Positions 55,317 through 64,000 of a stretch of DNA of 64,000 bases are shown piece after piece (the first letter of the stretch is position 1; each line of letters starts with the position of its first letter). The notes under the pieces are model-generated. The model saw only the letters and a list, made by a program, of their open reading frames with translations. It did not search any database and was not told where the DNA came from. Source of the DNA: Burkholderia sp. Ac-20379 (GTDB lineage Bacteria > Pseudomonadota > Gammaproteobacteria > Burkholderiales > Burkholderiaceae); assembly GCF_017104645.1 (NCBI RefSeq), contig NZ_JAAGPF010000003.1, forward strand, positions 1 through 64,000. The letters run 5' to 3'. Position numbers and translations under genes: made by a program.

Positions 55317-56039
55317 ATGCGAGTCGGATTGTTCGTTACCTGTCTCATCGACCTGATGCGGCCCGAAATCGGGTTTTCCGCGTTGAAGCTGATCCGCGAC
55401 GCCGGGTTCGAGGTGGACGTGCCGCCCGCGCAAACCTGCTGCGGCCAGCCCGCCTACAACTCGGGCGATCGCGCCCTCGCGCGCGACCTGGCGGAAAAGA
55501 CGCTGCGCGAATTCGAATCGTTCGATTACGTGGTGGTGCCGTCCGGCTCGTGCGGCGGCATGATCCGCACGCATTATGGCGACCTGTTCCGCGACGATCC
55601 CGACCTGATGACGCGTTATGGCCGGCTGCGCGAGCGCACCTACGAGCTGACCGATTTCCTGCTGAACGTGGCCAAGGTGACGCTGCCGCCCGGCGAATTC
55701 GTGGGCCCCGTCACCTATCACGACGCCTGCTCGGGCCTGCGCGAGCTCGGCGTCAAGGCGCAGCCGCGCGCGCTGCTCGCGCAACGCGGCGTGGACGTGG
55801 TCGAGATGAAGGATTGCGAGCACTGCTGCGGCTTCGGCGGCACGTTTGCCGTCAAGTACGGCGACATTTCCACCGCGATCGTCGACGAAAAGTGCGCGAA
55901 CGTGCAGGCCAGCGGCGCGCGCACCGTCGTGCTCGGCGATCTCGGCTGCATCCTCAATATCGAAGGGCGGCTGCGCCGCACCGGCGATCGCGACACGCGC
56001 GTGCTGCACGTCGCGCAGGTGCTCGCCGGCGATCTGTAA
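55317..56039 (+). CDS. lutA: L-lactate utilisation (Fe-S) protein LutA
   Basis: A 240-residue protein with two CCG domains (cysteine-rich motifs TCCGQPAYNSGD and CEHCCGFGGTFAVKYGDIS), the LutA/YkgE pattern, which binds a catalytic or electron-transfer Fe-S cluster. It acts with LutB in NAD-independent L-lactate oxidation to pyruvate. The ATG at 55317 has GAAGGAG upstream. Confidence 0.9.
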   Translation: MRVGLFVTCLIDLMRPEIGFSALKLIRDAGFEVDVPPAQTCCGQPAYNSGDRALARDLAEKTLREFESFDYVVVPSGSCGGMIRTHYGDLFRDDPDLMTRYGRLRERTYELTDFLLNVAKVTLPPGEFVGPVTYHDACSGLRELGVKAQPRALLAQRGVDVVEMKDCEHCCGFGGTFAVKYGDISTAIVDEKCANVQASGARTVVLGDLGCILNIEGRLRRTGDRDTRVLHVAQVLAGDL

Positions 56040-56085
56040 GCGCCGTTTTTTCCCGTTCTCCTGCCGCCAGCCGAATCAGCCAGCC

Positions 56086-57507
56086 ATGCAAGTTCAATCG
56101 ATGCAGTTCAAGGCGCGCGCGGGCCAGAAGCTCGCCGATCAGCGCCTCCAGCAGAACCTCAAGAAGCTGTCGACCAAGTTCGTGTCGGCGCGCGCCGAAG
56201 CGATCGGGCAGATCGACTTCGTGGCCACGCGCGCCGCGCTGAAGGCGCGCCGCAACCGTGCGCTCGAGCATCTCGACGTCTGGCTCGACGCGTTCGAGCG
56301 CGAGGCCACGCGGCGCGGCACCACGGTGCTGTTCGCCGAATCGATGGCCGACGCGGCGAAGCTGGTGGCCGACATCGCGAAGCGCCACGACGTGAAGAAG
56401 GTCATCAAGACCAAGTCGATGGTGTCCGAGGAGATGCGCATCAACGCGGTGCTGGCCGAGATGGGCGTGCAGTCGGTCGAGACGGATCTGGGCGAGTACA
56501 TCCTGCAGATCAACGACAACGAGGCGCCGAGCCACATCATCGCGCCGGTGGTGCACAAGGATCGCGACGAGATCGCCGACCTGTTCGCGCGCGTCCACGA
56601 CCGGCCGCGCCTGACCGACATCCCGGCCATGACGCGCGAAGCGCGCGACGTGCTGCGTCCGCATTTCCTCGGCGCGGACATGGGGCTGACGGGCGGCAAT
56701 TTCGTGGTGGCCGAAACCGGCTCGGTGGCGCTCGTCACGAACGAGGGCAACGAGGGCATGTGCACCGTCATGCCGCGCGTGCACGTGGCCGTGACCGGCA
56801 TCGAGAAGGTATTGCCGACACTGGAGGATCTCGCCACGGCGATGCGCCTGCTGCCGCGCTCGGCCACGGGGCAGAAGACCTCGAACTATTTCTCGCTGCT
56901 GACCGGCCCGCGCGGCCCGCAGGACGAGGACGGCCCCGAGCACAACTATGTGGTGCTGGTCGACGGCGGGCGCACCGGGCTGCTCGGCGGCGAGTTCCAG
57001 GAGATGCTGCGCTGCATTCGTTGCGGCGCGTGCATGAACCATTGCCCCGTTTATCAGAAGGTTGGCGGCCACGCCTATGGCTGGGTCTATCCGGGGCCGA
57101 TGGGGTCGGTGCTGACGCCGAGCTACGTCGGGCTCGATCGCGCGCCCGACCTGCCGCAGGCGGCCACGCTGTGCGGCGAATGCGACAGCGTCTGCCCGGT
57201 CGGCATTCCGCTGTCGGGCCTGCTGCGCACACTGCGCGAGAAGCAGGTGGAGCGGGGCATGCGGCCGTGGCGCGAGCGCGCGGCGCTGGCCGTGTGGGGC
57301 TTCGCGGTGCGCCGGCCGCGGTTGTACGGCCTCGCGACCAAGCTCGCCGTGCGGATCCTCGAACGTGTGGGCGGCGACAAGGCCTCGGGCCGCGGCATCG
57401 CGAAGCTGCCGTTCGCCGCCGGCTGGACCGACACGCGCGATCTGCCGACGCCCACCGGCCGCACGTTCCGAGAACTGTACGCGGCGTCGAAGACGCATAT
57501 CGGCTGA
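56086..57507 (+). CDS. lutB: L-lactate utilisation iron-sulfur protein LutB
   Basis: A 473-residue LutB/LldF protein: an N-terminal LUD domain (VKKVIKTKSMVSEEMRINAV, TGGNFVVAETGSVALVTNEG) and a C-terminal ferredoxin-like region with two 4Fe-4S motifs, CIRCGACMNHCPVYQ and CGECDSVCPVGIP. The usual third gene lutC does not follow. It starts 46 bp after lutA; a second in-frame ATG at 56101 is possible. Confidence 0.92.
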   Translation: MQVQSMQFKARAGQKLADQRLQQNLKKLSTKFVSARAEAIGQIDFVATRAALKARRNRALEHLDVWLDAFEREATRRGTTVLFAESMADAAKLVADIAKRHDVKKVIKTKSMVSEEMRINAVLAEMGVQSVETDLGEYILQINDNEAPSHIIAPVVHKDRDEIADLFARVHDRPRLTDIPAMTREARDVLRPHFLGADMGLTGGNFVVAETGSVALVTNEGNEGMCTVMPRVHVAVTGIEKVLPTLEDLATAMRLLPRSATGQKTSNYFSLLTGPRGPQDEDGPEHNYVVLVDGGRTGLLGGEFQEMLRCIRCGACMNHCPVYQKVGGHAYGWVYPGPMGSVLTPSYVGLDRAPDLPQAATLCGECDSVCPVGIPLSGLLRTLREKQVERGMRPWRERAALAVWGFAVRRPRLYGLATKLAVRILERVGGDKASGRGIAKLPFAAGWTDTRDLPTPTGRTFRELYAASKTHIG

Positions 57508-57679
57508 TCCGGCGCAGGTCGGTAGCACGCGGCGGGCATCGTGCATAGCGAGCGACTGTTCGCCGCGCGACAACACTGCGTTCGCTATTTGATGATTTAT
57601 CTCAATAGATGCGATCTATAGAATAGCCTCTGTCAATGTCGAGCACTGGATTCGACAGGCTTGAACCGGAGGTCGCATC

Positions 57680-57895
57680 ATGAGAAAGACAATATCGATC
57701 TACTGGCCGCTCGCGATCATCGTCCCGCTTGCCGCCATCGCGTATCTGCACGCGTCGAACGCCGCGCGCCCCAGCGAACCGCAACCGATCGCGCAAGTGT
57801 CGGCCGAACTGGCCCGCACGGTGTCGTTCGGGCTGGTCGGCGATTCGGCCGACGCCGCGTCGGGCGCGCCGATGGCGACGGTGAAGTCGCTCTAA
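57680..57895 (+). CDS. Small membrane-anchored protein of unknown function
   Basis: A 71-residue protein with one N-terminal hydrophobic segment (YWPLAIIVPLAAIAYLHA) that could be an uncleaved anchor or signal peptide, followed by a polar tail. AACCGGAGGTCGCATC just upstream is a strong ribosome-binding site, which supports translation. No recognisable family. Confidence 0.6.
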   Translation: MRKTISIYWPLAIIVPLAAIAYLHASNAARPSEPQPIAQVSAELARTVSFGLVGDSADAASGAPMATVKSL

Positions 57896-57937
57896 GCCAT
57901 GTCGAGCCGGCCTGCCACGGGAATCGAAGCGCGCCTG

Positions 57938-57943
57938 TATAAT
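57938..57943 (+). promoter_or_regulatory. Possible -10 of the tyrosine phosphatase promoter
   Basis: TATAAT 48 bp before the ATG at 57991. No clear -35 was found. Confidence 0.35.
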
Positions 57944-57990
57944 CGCGCGCTTCCTCTTTCCGCGGCTGTTTGCCGCGATCCGGCCGCACG

Positions 57991-58473
57991 ATGAAACCCG
58001 CGTCGATCTGCTTCGTCTGCCTTGGCAACATCTGCCGTTCTCCGACCGCGGAGGGCGTGATGCGCCAGCAGGTCGGCGCGGCGGGCCTCGATCACGCGAT
58101 CGAGATCGATTCGGCCGGCACCGGCGACTGGCATGTCGGCGAAGCGCCCGATGCGCGGGCGCGCCAGGCGGCCGAGCGGCGCGGTTACGACCTGTCGGCG
58201 CTGCGTGCGCGGCAGGTGGCCACGGCCGATTTCGCGCGGTTCGATCTGCTGCTCGCGATGGACGAGGCCAATCTGGCCGAATTGCAGCGTCGCAGCCCGG
58301 CCGAGCACCGGCACAAGATCCGCTTGCTGATGGAATTCGCCGGCGACGCCGCCGAGCGCGAAGTGGCCGACCCTTATTTTGGCGGCGCAGCGGGGTTCGA
58401 GCGTGTGCTCGATCAGTGCGAACGCGCCTGCGCCGGCTTGCTCGCCGATCTGCGCGGCCGCACGAACGGCTGA
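57991..58473 (+). CDS. Low-molecular-weight protein tyrosine phosphatase
   Basis: A 160-residue LMW-PTP: the P-loop VCLGNICRS (nucleophile Cys10, Arg16) and the general acid Asp127 in DPYFGG. It removes phosphate from tyrosine residues in the cytosol. In proteobacteria these act on exopolysaccharide-synthesis kinases or arsenate-like substrates, but no such gene is beside it. It lies ahead of the isc operon. Confidence 0.93.
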   Translation: MKPASICFVCLGNICRSPTAEGVMRQQVGAAGLDHAIEIDSAGTGDWHVGEAPDARARQAAERRGYDLSALRARQVATADFARFDLLLAMDEANLAELQRRSPAEHRHKIRLLMEFAGDAAEREVADPYFGGAAGFERVLDQCERACAGLLADLRGRTNG

Positions 58474-58528
58474 CCCGGCGATCGCCATGGGTCTGAAGCG
58501 GTTGCTGAATCCCCTTTCCCGGGCAGGG

Positions 58529-58580
58529 ATACTTGACTAAAAGCGTCAGATATTTATACTTGACCAAAATCGTCAAGCTT
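58529..58580 (+). promoter_or_regulatory. iscR promoter with two tandem IscR operators
   Basis: Promoter: TTGACT (58533-58538), 16 bases, TATACT (58555-58560). Two direct copies of a 25-base element overlap it: site 1 at 58529-58553 and site 2 at 58556-58580, each beginning ATACTTGAC and containing AAAA.CGTCA, the type 1 IscR operator pattern. Bound [2Fe-2S]-IscR would block the promoter, giving feedback on Fe-S assembly. Confidence 0.75.
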
Positions 58581-58596
58581 GCTGTCCCCTACGACT

Positions 58597-59133
58597 ATGA
58601 GACTCACTACGAAAGGCCGTTTCGCCGTCACGGCGATGATCGACTTGGCACTGCGTCAGGAGCAGGGGCCGGTGACGCTTGCAGGCATCAGCCAGCGCCA
58701 ACGGATCTCGCTCTCGTACCTGGAGCAGTTGTTCGGCAAGCTGCGCCGCCACGAGATCGTCGAATCGGTCCGCGGGCCGGGCGGCGGCTACAATCTCGCG
58801 CGCCGCACGGCCGATGTCACGGTGGCCGACATCATCATTGCGGTCGACGAGCCGCTCGACGCGACGCAATGCGGCGGCAAGGGCACGTGCGAAGGCACCA
58901 AGCAGCCCGACGGCCATTGCATGACGCACGAGCTGTGGTCGACGCTCAACCAGAAAATGGTCGAATACCTCGATTCGGTGTCGCTGCAGGATCTCGTCGA
59001 TCAGCAGCGCGCTCGCGAGGGGGCGCCCGCCGTGCTGCGCGATCGCCGCGCGCCGGAACCGGCTGCCCCCGTCGAGACCGTGCGTGCGATGCCGCTCGGT
59101 CCGAACTCGGTGTTCAACATCGCGAGTTCCTGA
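58597..59133 (+). CDS. iscR: Iron-sulfur cluster regulator IscR (Rrf2 family)
   Basis: A 178-residue IscR: MRLTTKGRFAVTAMIDLALR, an Rrf2 winged HTH, and cluster ligands Cys92, Cys98, Cys108 and His111. The spacing Cys98-Cys108 is longer than the CxxxxxC seen in E. coli. It senses Fe-S status and represses the isc operon. It starts 17 bp after the second IscR operator. An in-frame non-ATG start at 58579 is not needed. Confidence 0.95.
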   Translation: MRLTTKGRFAVTAMIDLALRQEQGPVTLAGISQRQRISLSYLEQLFGKLRRHEIVESVRGPGGGYNLARRTADVTVADIIIAVDEPLDATQCGGKGTCEGTKQPDGHCMTHELWSTLNQKMVEYLDSVSLQDLVDQQRAREGAPAVLRDRRAPEPAAPVETVRAMPLGPNSVFNIASS

Positions 59134-59208
59134 CGCACGCACGCCGCGGCGCCAGATCCAGCATTTAAAAAGAATGTCCCTGCATTGAACGAATACCCGG
59201 AGCGACAG

Positions 59209-60432
59209 ATGAACAACGATACTCCTCACCTGCCCATCTACATGGACTACAGCGCGACGACCCCGGTCGATCCGCGCGTGGTCGACAAGATGGTGCCGTA
59301 TCTGCGCGAGCAGTTCGGTAACCCCGCATCGCGCAGCCATGCCTACGGTTGGGATGCGGAGCGCGCAGTCGAAGAAGCGCGCGAGCAGGTGGCGGCGCTG
59401 GTCAACGCGGATCCGCGCGAAATCATCTGGACGTCGGGCGCGACCGAGTCGGACAACCTGGCGATCAAGGGTGCGGCGCACTTCTACCAGGGCAAGGGCA
59501 AGCACATCATCACGGTGAAGACCGAGCACAAGGCCGTGCTCGACACCTGCCGCGAACTCGAGCGCGAAGGCTTCGACGTCACGTACCTCGACGTCAAGGA
59601 CGACGGCCTGATCGATCTGGACGCGTTCAAGGCCGCGCTGCGCGCCGACACGATCCTGGTGTCGGTCATGCACGTGAACAACGAAATCGGCGTGGTGCAG
59701 GACATCGCGACGATCGGCGAGATCTGCCGCGAAAAGGGCATCGTGTTCCACGTCGACGCAGCGCAGTCGACGGGCAAGGTCGCGATCGATCTGGCCACGC
59801 TGAAGGTCGACCTGATGTCGTTCTCGGCGCACAAGACCTACGGCCCGAAGGGCATCGGCGCGCTGTATGTGCGCCGCAAGCCGCGCGTGCGCATCGAAGC
59901 GCAGATGCACGGCGGCGGTCACGAGCGCGGCATGCGTTCGGGCACGCTGGCGACGCACCAGATCGTCGGCATGGGCGAGGCGTTCCGCATCGCGCGCGAG
60001 GAAATGGCGGTCGAGAACGAGCGCGTGCGCGCGCTGCGCGACAAGCTGCTGCGCGGCCTGTCGCAGATCGAGGAAACCTACGTGAACGGCGACATGGAGC
60101 AGCGTGTCCCGCACAACCTGAACATCAGCTTCAACTTCGTCGAAGGCGAATCGCTGATCATGGCGATCAAGGACGTGGCCGTGTCGTCGGGCTCGGCCTG
60201 CACGTCGGCCTCGCTGGAGCCGTCCTACGTGCTGCGCGCGCTGGGCCGCAACGACGAGCTGGCGCACAGCTCGATCCGCTTCACGGTCGGCCGTTTCACG
60301 ACCGAGCAGGACGTCGATTACGTGATCAACCTGCTGCAGGGCAAGATCGCCAAGCTGCGCGATCTGTCGCCGCTCTGGGAAATGCACAAGGACGGCGTCG
60401 ATCTGTCGACGATCGAGTGGGCCGCACACTGA
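59209..60432 (+). CDS. iscS: Cysteine desulfurase IscS
   Basis: A 407-residue PLP enzyme: pyridoxal Lys209 in [12 protein letters not shown] and active-site Cys331 in [14 protein letters not shown], with the [11 protein letters not shown] segment. It supplies sulfur to IscU. The ATG at 59209 (MNNDTPHLP) has CCGGAGCG upstream, preferred to an upstream in-frame start. Confidence 0.97.
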   Translation: MNNDTPHLPIYMDYSATTPVDPRVVDKMVPYLREQFGNPASRSHAYGWDAERAVEEAREQVAALVNADPREIIWTSGATESDNLAIKGAAHFYQGKGKHIITVKTEHKAVLDTCRELEREGFDVTYLDVKDDGLIDLDAFKAALRADTILVSVMHVNNEIGVVQDIATIGEICREKGIVFHVDAAQSTGKVAIDLATLKVDLMSFSAHKTYGPKGIGALYVRRKPRVRIEAQMHGGGHERGMRSGTLATHQIVGMGEAFRIAREEMAVENERVRALRDKLLRGLSQIEETYVNGDMEQRVPHNLNISFNFVEGESLIMAIKDVAVSSGSACTSASLEPSYVLRALGRNDELAHSSIRFTVGRFTTEQDVDYVINLLQGKIAKLRDLSPLWEMHKDGVDLSTIEWAAH

Positions 60433-60486
60433 ACGAAGGTCGCGCGGCCGGTGCCGCGCACACGCAACGTATCAAGGAGTCGAATC

Positions 60487-60894
60487 ATGTCTTACAGCAC
60501 CAAGGTTCTGGATCACTACGAAAACCCGCGTAACGTCGGTTCGTTCGCGAAGGACGACGATGCGGTCGGCACCGGCATGGTCGGCGCGCCGGCTTGCGGC
60601 GACGTGATGAAGCTGCAGATTCGCGTCGGCGCCGATGGCCTGATCGAAGACGCGAAGTTCAAGACGTACGGCTGCGGCTCGGCCATCGCCTCGAGCTCGC
60701 TCGTGACCGAATGGGTCAAGGGCAAGACGCTCGACCAGGCGCTGGCCATCAAGAACACGCAGATCGCCGAGGAACTGGCGCTGCCGCCGGTGAAGATCCA
60801 CTGCTCGATCCTCGCCGAAGATGCGATCAAGGCGGCCGTGGCCGACTATCGCAAGCGTCACGACGCCACGGCCGAAGACGGCCAGGCTGCCTGA
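60487..60894 (+). CDS. iscU: Fe-S cluster scaffold IscU
   Basis: A 135-residue IscU with cluster ligands Cys37 ([10 protein letters not shown]), Cys63 (YGCGSA) and the [10 protein letters not shown] Cys, plus the LPPVK motif recognised by HscA. It assembles [2Fe-2S] clusters from IscS sulfur. Confidence 0.97.
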   Translation: MSYSTKVLDHYENPRNVGSFAKDDDAVGTGMVGAPACGDVMKLQIRVGADGLIEDAKFKTYGCGSAIASSSLVTEWVKGKTLDQALAIKNTQIAEELALPPVKIHCSILAEDAIKAAVADYRKRHDATAEDGQAA

Positions 60895-61006
60895 GCGCGC
60901 TGACGCTTCGGGCATACGGCACGCGGTACGCCGCCGGCGCCTTGGGCGCGGCGGCGGGGTTCATCGAGGAAGACGCCTGCGCGCGGCGCGGGCGACCAGG
61001 AACATC

Positions 61007-61330
61007 ATGGCAATCACACTGACCGAAAAAGCAGCGCAACACGTTCAGAAGTACCTGACGCGACGCGGCAAGGGGCTGGGCCTGCGGCTCGGCGTGCGCA
61101 CGACCGGCTGCTCGGGCCTCGCGTACAAGCTCGAATACGTCGACGACGTGGCAGGCGAAGATCAAGTGTTCGAGAGCCATGGCGTGAAGGTCGTGGTCGA
61201 TCCGAAGAGCCTCGCCTACATCGACGGCACCGAGCTCGACTTCGCGCGCGAGGGCTTGAACGAAGGCTTCAAGTTCAACAACCCGAACGTCAAGGACGAG
61301 TGCGGCTGCGGCGAGTCGTTCCGCATCTGA
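61007..61330 (+). CDS. iscA: A-type Fe-S carrier IscA
   Basis: A 107-residue A-type carrier with Cys35 (GCSGLAY), Cys99 and Cys101 (ECGCGESF), the three ligands of the family. It moves clusters from IscU to apo-proteins. Confidence 0.96.
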   Translation: MAITLTEKAAQHVQKYLTRRGKGLGLRLGVRTTGCSGLAYKLEYVDDVAGEDQVFESHGVKVVVDPKSLAYIDGTELDFAREGLNEGFKFNNPNVKDECGCGESFRI

Positions 61331-61355
61331 CGAAGCGCCGCGCGATGCGGGCGAC

Positions 61356-61380
61356 AGGCGGCACAGGCCGCCTTTTTCTT
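61356..61380 (+). terminator. Terminator inside the isc operon, between iscA and hscB
   Basis: AGGCGGC-ACAG-GCCGCCT with TTTTTCTT immediately after (61373-61380). It lies 25 bp after iscA and 45 bp before hscB. It probably attenuates, giving more iscRSUA than hscBA-fdx. Confidence 0.75.
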
Positions 61381-61424
61381 GTGCGGCTCGCGCCGCGCTC
61401 ACGATCAGGTTGGAACGCAACGCG

Positions 61425-61952
61425 ATGATTTCGCTGAAAGACAGCTTCTTCGAACTCTTTCATCTGCCGACGCAGTTCGCGCTCGACGCCGACGCGCTCG
61501 ACACCGCGTATCGCACCGTGCAATCGCAGGTGCATCCGGACCGCTTCGCGGCGGCCGGCGACGCGCAAAAGCGCGTCGCGATGCAATGGGCCACGCGCGC
61601 GAACGAGGCGTATCAGACGCTGCGCGACCCGTTGACGCGGGCCATCTACCTGCTGTCGCTGCGCGACGTCGATGTCGGCGCGGAGAACAACACGGCGATG
61701 GAGCCGGCCTTCCTGATGCAGCAGATGGAATGGCGCGAGGCGATCGAGGATGCCGCCGGAGCGAAGAACGTCGATGCGCTCGACGCGCTGCTCGGCGAGC
61801 TGCGCGGCGAAAAGCGCGTGCGGCTCGACAAGCTCGCGGCGCTGCTCGACAGCGGATCGAACCAGGGCGCGGCCGAGGCCGTGCGGCAGTTGATGTTCAT
61901 CGAGCGTGTCGCCGCCGAAGTGGCCACGCAGATCGAGCGTCTCGAAGACTAA
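61425..61952 (+). CDS. hscB: Co-chaperone HscB (Hsc20)
   Basis: A 175-residue J-protein: J-domain with HPD at residues 37-39 (QVHPDRF) and a C-terminal helical domain that binds IscU. It stimulates the HscA ATPase. The ATG at 61425 (MISLKDSFF) fits the family; an upstream ATG at 61410 is not needed. Confidence 0.95.
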   Translation: MISLKDSFFELFHLPTQFALDADALDTAYRTVQSQVHPDRFAAAGDAQKRVAMQWATRANEAYQTLRDPLTRAIYLLSLRDVDVGAENNTAMEPAFLMQQMEWREAIEDAAGAKNVDALDALLGELRGEKRVRLDKLAALLDSGSNQGAAEAVRQLMFIERVAAEVATQIERLED

Positions 61953-62022
61953 CCGCGCACGCGCCGCGTTCGTTGCGGCGTGCGTTGCAAGCGGGGCGAT
62001 GCGCCCCTCACCGATAAAACCG

Positions 62023-63891
62023 ATGGCTTTACTGCAAATCTCCGAACCCGGCATGGCGCCCGCGCCGCATCAGCGGCGCCTCGCAGTCGGCATCGATCTC
62101 GGCACGACCAATTCGCTGGTGGCTTCGGTGCGCAACAGCGTGCCCGAAGTGCTGCCCGACGACGAAGGCCGCATGCTGCTGCCGTCCGTGGTGCGCTATC
62201 TCGAGAAGGGCGGCCGTCAATTCGGCTACGCGGCCAAGGACGCGGCGGCCAGCGATCCGCGCAACACGATCGTGTCGGTCAAGCGCTTCATGGGCCGCGG
62301 CAAGGCCGAGGTCGAACATGCGGCCAACGCGCCGTACGATTTCGTCGATGCGCCGGGCATGGTGCAGATCCGCACGATCGACGGCGTCAAGAGCCCGGTC
62401 GAGGTGTCGGCCGAGATTCTCGCGACGCTGCGTCAGCGCGCCGAAGATACGCTCGGCGACGAGCTGGTCGGCGCGGTCATCACGGTGCCGGCCTATTTCG
62501 ACGATGCGCAGCGCCAGGCGACCAAGGACGCCGCGCGTCTGGCCGGCCTGAACGTGCTGCGCCTGCTCAACGAACCGACCGCCGCCGCGATCGCCTACGG
62601 GCTCGACAATGGCGCGGAAGGCCTCTATGCCGTCTACGATCTCGGCGGCGGCACGTTCGACCTGTCGATCCTCAAGCTGACCAAGGGCGTGTTCGAAGTG
62701 CTGGCGGCCGGCGGCGATTCGGCGCTCGGCGGCGACGATTTCGATCACGCGCTGTTCGCGCACGTGCTGGCCGAAGCCGGCATCGACCGCGCGGCGCTGT
62801 CGGCCGAAGACGTGCGCGCGTTGCTCGACCGCTCGCGTGCCGTCAAGGAAGCGCTGTCGGACGCGCCGCAGGCTGCGTTCGAGCTGACGCTCTCCACCGG
62901 CGTCGCGATCGCGCAAACCATCGCGGCCGATACCTTCGCCGCGCTGGTCGAGCCACTCGTCGCGCGTACGCTGTCGCCCACGCGCAAGGCGCTGCGCGAC
63001 GCGCAGGTCACGCCGGCCGACATCAAGGGCGTCGTGCTGGTGGGCGGCGCGACGCGCATGCCGGTGATCCGCGCGGCCGTCGAACGCTTCTTCGGCCAGC
63101 CGCCGCTCGTCAATCTCGATCCCGATCAGGTGGTCGCGCTCGGCGCGGCCGTGCAGGCCGATCTGCTGGCCGGCAACCGCGCGAACGGCGACGATTGGCT
63201 GCTGCTCGACGTGATTCCGCTGTCGCTCGGCGTCGAAACCATGGGCGGCCTGGTCGAGAAGATCATTCCGCGCAACTCGACGATCCCCGTCGCGCGTGCG
63301 CAGGAATTTACCACCTTCAAAGATGGCCAGACGGCGATGGCGATCCACGTCGTGCAGGGCGAACGCGAACTGGTGGCCGATTGCCGCTCGCTCGCGCGTT
63401 TCGAGCTGCGCGGCATTCCGCCGATGACGGCCGGCGCGGCGCGGATTCGCGTGACCTATCAGGTCGACGCGGACGGGCTGCTGTCGGTGTTCGCACGCGA
63501 GCAGCATTCGGGCGTGGAAGCCTCGGTGGTGGTCAAGCCGTCGTACGGCCTGGCCGACGACGACATCGCCAAGATGCTCGAGGACAGCTTCAAGACGGCC
63601 GACATCGACATGCGCGCCCGCGCGCTGCGCGAAGCGCAGGTGGAAGCGCAGCGCGTGATCGAGGCGACCGAGGCGGCGCTGGCGGTCGATCCCGACCTGC
63701 TCGACGCCGACGAGCGCGCCGCGATCGATGCGCTGATCGCCGCACTGCGTTCGCTTGCGGGCGGCGACGACACCGACGCGATCGATGCGGCAACCAAGGC
63801 GCTGGCCGAGGGCACCGACGAATTCGCGGCGCGTCGCATGGACAAGAACATCCGCCGCGCGCTCAAGGGCCGCAAGCTCGACGAGATCTGA
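62023..63891 (+). CDS. hscA: Fe-S cluster assembly chaperone HscA
   Basis: A 622-residue Hsp70-family protein: [16 protein letters not shown], the phosphate motif [14 protein letters not shown], adenosine motif [13 protein letters not shown], then the substrate-binding and lid domains. Length matches HscA rather than DnaK. It binds IscU at its LPPVK motif to release the cluster. It is 70 bp after hscB. Confidence 0.96.
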   Translation: MALLQISEPGMAPAPHQRRLAVGIDLGTTNSLVASVRNSVPEVLPDDEGRMLLPSVVRYLEKGGRQFGYAAKDAAASDPRNTIVSVKRFMGRGKAEVEHAANAPYDFVDAPGMVQIRTIDGVKSPVEVSAEILATLRQRAEDTLGDELVGAVITVPAYFDDAQRQATKDAARLAGLNVLRLLNEPTAAAIAYGLDNGAEGLYAVYDLGGGTFDLSILKLTKGVFEVLAAGGDSALGGDDFDHALFAHVLAEAGIDRAALSAEDVRALLDRSRAVKEALSDAPQAAFELTLSTGVAIAQTIAADTFAALVEPLVARTLSPTRKALRDAQVTPADIKGVVLVGGATRMPVIRAAVERFFGQPPLVNLDPDQVVALGAAVQADLLAGNRANGDDWLLLDVIPLSLGVETMGGLVEKIIPRNSTIPVARAQEFTTFKDGQTAMAIHVVQGERELVADCRSLARFELRGIPPMTAGAARIRVTYQVDADGLLSVFAREQHSGVEASVVVKPSYGLADDDIAKMLEDSFKTADIDMRARALREAQVEAQRVIEATEAALAVDPDLLDADERAAIDALIAALRSLAGGDDTDAIDAATKALAEGTDEFAARRMDKNIRRALKGRKLDEI

Positions 63892-63973
63892 GAATGAACA
63901 ACGGCATCGTGCCCGCTTGGGCGCGATGCGGGACGGCGCGCCCGGCGCGCCATTGACGAATCACGGAACCGAC

Positions 63974-64000
63974 ATGCCCCAACTCGTAGTTTTGCCCCAC
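63974..64000 (+). CDS. fdx: ISC-type 2Fe-2S ferredoxin, N-terminal start (partial)
   Basis: An ATG 82 bp after hscA opens MPQLVVLPH and runs off the window end. This is the place and N-terminus expected for the isc ferredoxin Fdx, the electron donor for cluster assembly. Only 9 codons are visible. Confidence 0.65.

Overview
The window is GC-rich and densely coded. Its content points to a Burkholderia-type betaproteobacterium: a Burkholderia-style type VI secretion locus, a PHA phasin, aceE-aceF-lpd with lipoyl domains on both E2 and E3, an MXKDX repeat protein, a sigma-F/NrsF pair and an isc operon. The species cannot be fixed from sequence alone; a plant-associated member of the glumae/gladioli group is a reasonable guess.

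Region 1 (1-2525) holds the C-terminal end of an NtrC-type regulator and an S9 prolyl-oligopeptidase-family peptidase. Region 2 (2554-28526) is a complete type VI secretion system with all 13 core genes, in two divergent operons. The left operon (minus) is tssK-tssL-ompA-like-hcp-clpV-tssE. The right operon (plus) is tssB-tssC-vgrG-effector-immunity-unknown-PAAR-tssM-tssA-tssF-tssG-tssJ. A strikingly AT-rich 420 bp control region separates them. The cargo cassette inside the right operon is a VgrG with a transthyretin-like tail, a lipase-like effector with a recognisable Ser/Asp/His triad, a Tli4-like lipoprotein immunity protein, an unrecognised membrane protein and a PAAR tip. Part of it (about 15.3-18.0 kb) has lower GC than the structural genes. 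TssM lacks a Walker A motif, and the OmpA-like protein looks like a paralogue of TssM fused to an OmpA domain.

Region 3 (28761-38328) contains initiator tRNA-fMet with a perfect consensus promoter, exonuclease III, a TetR regulator, an ECF sigma factor with its NrsF-type anti-sigma factor, and the likely sigma-F regulon: cytochrome b561, a Tat-exported molybdopterin oxidoreductase, an MXKDX protein and a beta-propeller lipoprotein. Two near-identical promoter motifs (GTAACC-N16-CGAATTG) precede the first and last of these. Then come a YgeA-like Asp/Glu racemase, a LysE exporter and SOS-regulated dinB.

Region 4 (38349-52350) has oligopeptidase A, folD, a PAS-histidine kinase/FixJ-type regulator pair divergent from the pyruvate dehydrogenase operon aceE-aceF-lpdA, and a phasin gene. 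Region 5 (52351-57895) has a long control region, a D,D-endopeptidase (pbpG-like), an IclR regulator divergent from lutA-lutB (no lutC follows), and a small membrane peptide. Region 6 (57991-64000) has a low-molecular-weight tyrosine phosphatase and the isc operon iscR-iscS-iscU-iscA-hscB-hscA-fdx (fdx cut by the window end). The isc operon has a tandem IscR operator/promoter and an internal terminator after iscA. No insertion sequence, CRISPR array or rRNA was seen.
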